Below are positions 62,241-64,000 of a stretch of 64,000 bases of DNA, in pieces. Source of the stretch: Bradyrhizobium sp. URHD0069 (GTDB lineage: Bacteria > Pseudomonadota > Alphaproteobacteria > Rhizobiales > Xanthobacteraceae). The stretch is from the NCBI RefSeq assembly GCF_000701345.1, contig NZ_KL370775.1, positions 62,001 through 126,000 on the forward strand, in the 5' to 3' direction. Each line of letters begins with the position of its first letter. The first letter of the stretch is position 1. The position numbers were made by a program, and so were the translations under genes. Under the pieces are notes generated by a model. That model was not told the DNA's origin and did not search any database. It saw only the letters and a program-made list of their open reading frames with translations.

Positions 62241-62693
62241 TCAGACCCCCGTCGAAGCGAGATGGACCGCGTTTTCGATGCGCTGGTAAGCGCCGCAGCG
62301 GCAAATATTGCCCGCCATCGCTTCGCGTATCTGATCGTGTGTCGGCCTTGTGTTTTCCATCAGCAGCGCAGCAGCCTGCATGATCTGGCCGACCTGGCAA
62401 TAACCGCATTGCGGGACATTTAGCTGGCGCCAGGCCTTCTGAACCGGGTGATCACCCGTGGGATGGAGGCCTTCGATTGTCGTGACCTCTCGGTCGACCA
62501 CGTCGGAAACCGAAGTAATGCAGGCACGGACGGCCTGCTGGTTGACAATAACGGTGCATGAGCCGCAGAGAGCCTGGCCGCAGCCAAATTTTGTGCCCGT
62601 CAATCCGACTTCATCACGCAGAAACCAGAGTAGCGGAAGATCCGGGTCGCCGTCCCAGTTTCGTTCCTGGCCGTTAATCTTCACCTTGATCAT
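62241..62693 (-). CDS. 2Fe-2S subunit of an IorA-type molybdenum hydroxylase
   Basis: A 150-residue protein with two 2Fe-2S clusters: the plant-type GCGQALCGSCTVIV and the helical-type QCGYCQVGQIM ... ICRCGAY. Full length for this family. The ATG at 62693 has GAGG upstream. It passes electrons from the molybdenum subunit to a further carrier, probably a c-type cytochrome or the membrane. Confidence 0.9.
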   Translation of the reverse strand: MIKVKINGQERNWDGDPDLPLLWFLRDEVGLTGTKFGCGQALCGSCTVIVNQQAVRACITSVSDVVDREVTTIEGLHPTGDHPVQKAWRQLNVPQCGYCQVGQIMQAAALLMENTRPTHDQIREAMAGNICRCGAYQRIENAVHLASTGV

Positions 62694-63475
62694 GATCGAT
62701 CCTCGCTCTTCATAAGCTGCCAATGCCTCTTCGGCGTGAACGAGAACCTGTTTCTTGACCGCTCAACGCCGTCGCTTCAAACTTCCTTGCAGGGTCTCAC
62801 GGAAAGCGGAGCTTGCTGAGAATCCGCAAACTACATCCTTCGATCCGTTTGATTTTGTGTGTCGACGCCATCTCCTGTTTTTGCTTTTGCTTGTTCACTG
62901 GATCCGCTTCGCGAGATGGAAGTTCTCACGGCGCTACCGGAAGACGGGCGGATCGCCAGACGCTATTTTGATTTTGCATTTTTGCGCTAAATGTTTGGCG
63001 AAAGCAGGGCCTTGGAAGTTTCGCGTTTGTGTCAGTAATCCTTACGCAGGGGGTCCGAACGAAACCATACTTTTGAAAAACTGCAGCGTGGTATCAGGAC
63101 ACTGTGCAAGAATTTTCTGTTGCGTCGACTGACGTAGTCATGGATGTCCATTGTTTGCACGAAGCGGAGACCGGCGGAGCCGAATACTTCACAGGTTTAG
63201 CAAATCCGAACTACATCGGAATTTCGGTTTCACCCACAATGACGCGCTGTGCGATCCAGAGATGTCTGTGCTGTTCAGTGAAATACGCATGATGTGGCGT
63301 TCTGTACTTGCGACCAGATGAAGTGCGATGGACGCATCGGAGTGCCTGCAGTCACTTGGATCGAGAACGCTAGTGGAAGGCGCATTATTTAGAACGGCAA
63401 TCGCATTACTCGGAACAACAAAACAAATTTGTCTGCCGCCTTCTTTTTGGCCGACTTCCGCCGTTCAATTTACGC
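62694..63475. other. Long intergenic stretch between the IorA gene and the Rieske gene
   Basis: 780 bases, visibly poorer in GC and with many TTTTGC words near 62850-62900. No frame has a domain or good start. It must hold the promoter of the hydroxylase operon and that of the Rieske gene. It could include decayed or foreign sequence. Confidence 0.35.
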
Positions 63476-64000
63476 ATGTCCCAATCCGATCAGAGCACTG
63501 CAACATCGGCTGAAAGCATAGGCGCTGAACTCGGGACGGCTATGCCGTCGTGTTCAGACCCGACACGGCGCAAGCTCATCTTGACGGCTCTCGCCACGGG
63601 AGCGTGCATAGCGTCGTCCAGATCTGCTGCTGCTGCTGATGAGGATCAGCCGGGCAGCGATGAGCGACCCCAAAAGGGGGATGTTCTCGTTTTCTCGGAA
63701 AAGGATCATGCGGGCGAAGTCATCGAGCCGCAGGATCTGAAACTTGGCGGCCCGCCGGTGCGCGCCTGGCCAAAGGATCCGAAGACCTCGGTGGTCCGCA
63801 AGGGCTCGCGATTAAACGAGGTGGTTGTCGTAAGACTTGATCCGGCCGAGCTGGATGAGGAGACGCGGCCGCGCTCTGCTGACGGCATCGTCGCCTATTC
63901 GGCAATTTGCTCGCACGCGGGATGTCCCATTACGGCCTGGGTGAAGGGCGCAACCGGCGACAAAGATGTGCTTAAATGCGTCTGCCATAATTCCGAATTT
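63476..64000 (+). CDS. Rieske 2Fe-2S protein, 3' end outside window
   Basis: The frame from ATG 63476 is open for 175 codons to the window edge. A twin-arginine-like segment (TRRKLILTALATGACIASS) precedes the mature part, and the first cluster motif CSHAGCP is followed by CVCHNSEF at the very edge (CxHxGC and CxxH, ligands Cys/His of the Rieske cluster). It resembles ubiquinol or arsenite-oxidase-type Rieske subunits. The neighbouring hydroxylase makes it a possible electron acceptor, but the strand is opposite and the next gene is not seen. Confidence 0.85.
   Translation, partial: MSQSDQSTATSAESIGAELGTAMPSCSDPTRRKLILTALATGACIASSRSAAAADEDQPGSDERPQKGDVLVFSEKDHAGEVIEPQDLKLGGPPVRAWPKDPKTSVVRKGSRLNEVVVVRLDPAELDEETRPRSADGIVAYSAICSHAGCPITAWVKGATGDKDVLKCVCHNSEF

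Noticed and set aside
1..64000. CRISPR arrays, insertion sequences, integrases
   Set aside because: No regularly spaced repeats and no transposase or integrase motifs were seen, although the remnants show past deletions.

Overview
The window looks like chromosomal DNA of a Bradyrhizobium-type alphaproteobacterium (Nitrobacteraceae). The reasons are the GC-rich codon use, a GH17-GT2 glucan synthase resembling Bradyrhizobium NdvB, many FixJ-type signalling genes, several very small exported Cys-rich proteins, a single extra nuoD, and the domain families DUF982, DUF6894 and DUF2778. I see no rRNA, tRNA, CRISPR array, transposase or prophage gene.

Layout. 0-1.3 kb: the 3' end of an RND efflux pump and a phosphopantetheinyl transferase. 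1.6-13.7 kb: a self-contained catabolic island bounded by two intrinsic terminators. One arm (minus strand) carries an Ldh2-type dehydrogenase, an iron alcohol dehydrogenase and a succinate-semialdehyde dehydrogenase. A GntR/FCD repressor gene diverges from it. The other arm (plus strand) carries HyuA, HyuB, an MHS-type transporter and an FAD oxidoreductase. The same 16-bp near-palindrome lies just downstream of the predicted transcription starts of both arms, so the whole island looks like one GntR regulon for an unidentified substrate. 13.7-15.2 kb: remains of four genes (cytochrome c, GST, PCMT, erythromycin esterase). 15.2-19.6 kb: PhaC-like hydrolase, patatin and GntP permease. 19.7-21.7 kb: a hyfB-like gene and a metallophosphoesterase, both missing their 5' ends at one junction. 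21.8-26 kb: DUF1269 protein, decayed small genes, and a tightly overlapping operon of small Cys-rich proteins. 26.3-32.2 kb: a multi-PAS histidine kinase with two response regulators, then an orphan kinase. 32.2-40.6 kb: small exported proteins, sulfite oxidase plus DUF202, an ABM monooxygenase, an orphan nuoD, and a crp/fnr pseudogene. 41-48 kb: a DctPQM TRAP transporter, pncB and the glucan synthase. 48.2-52.9 kb: a minus-strand run with a cyclase-SUMF1 fusion, a DUF4399 protein, methanethiol oxidase and a membrane protein. 53-59.9 kb: HtpX, cupin, VOC, an exported MBL-fold protein, PilZ, a DUF2778/Tlde1-like protein and DUF982. 59.9-64 kb: an IorAB-type molybdenum hydroxylase, and a Rieske protein running off the end.

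The strongest candidates for undescribed biology are the GntR/Hyu regulon (1.6-13.7 kb), the Cys-rich mini-protein operon (24.8-26 kb), and the adenylate-cyclase/SUMF1 receptor-like protein beside the methanethiol oxidase genes (48.5-52.9 kb). Functions are assigned from motifs and family knowledge only; no database search was run.
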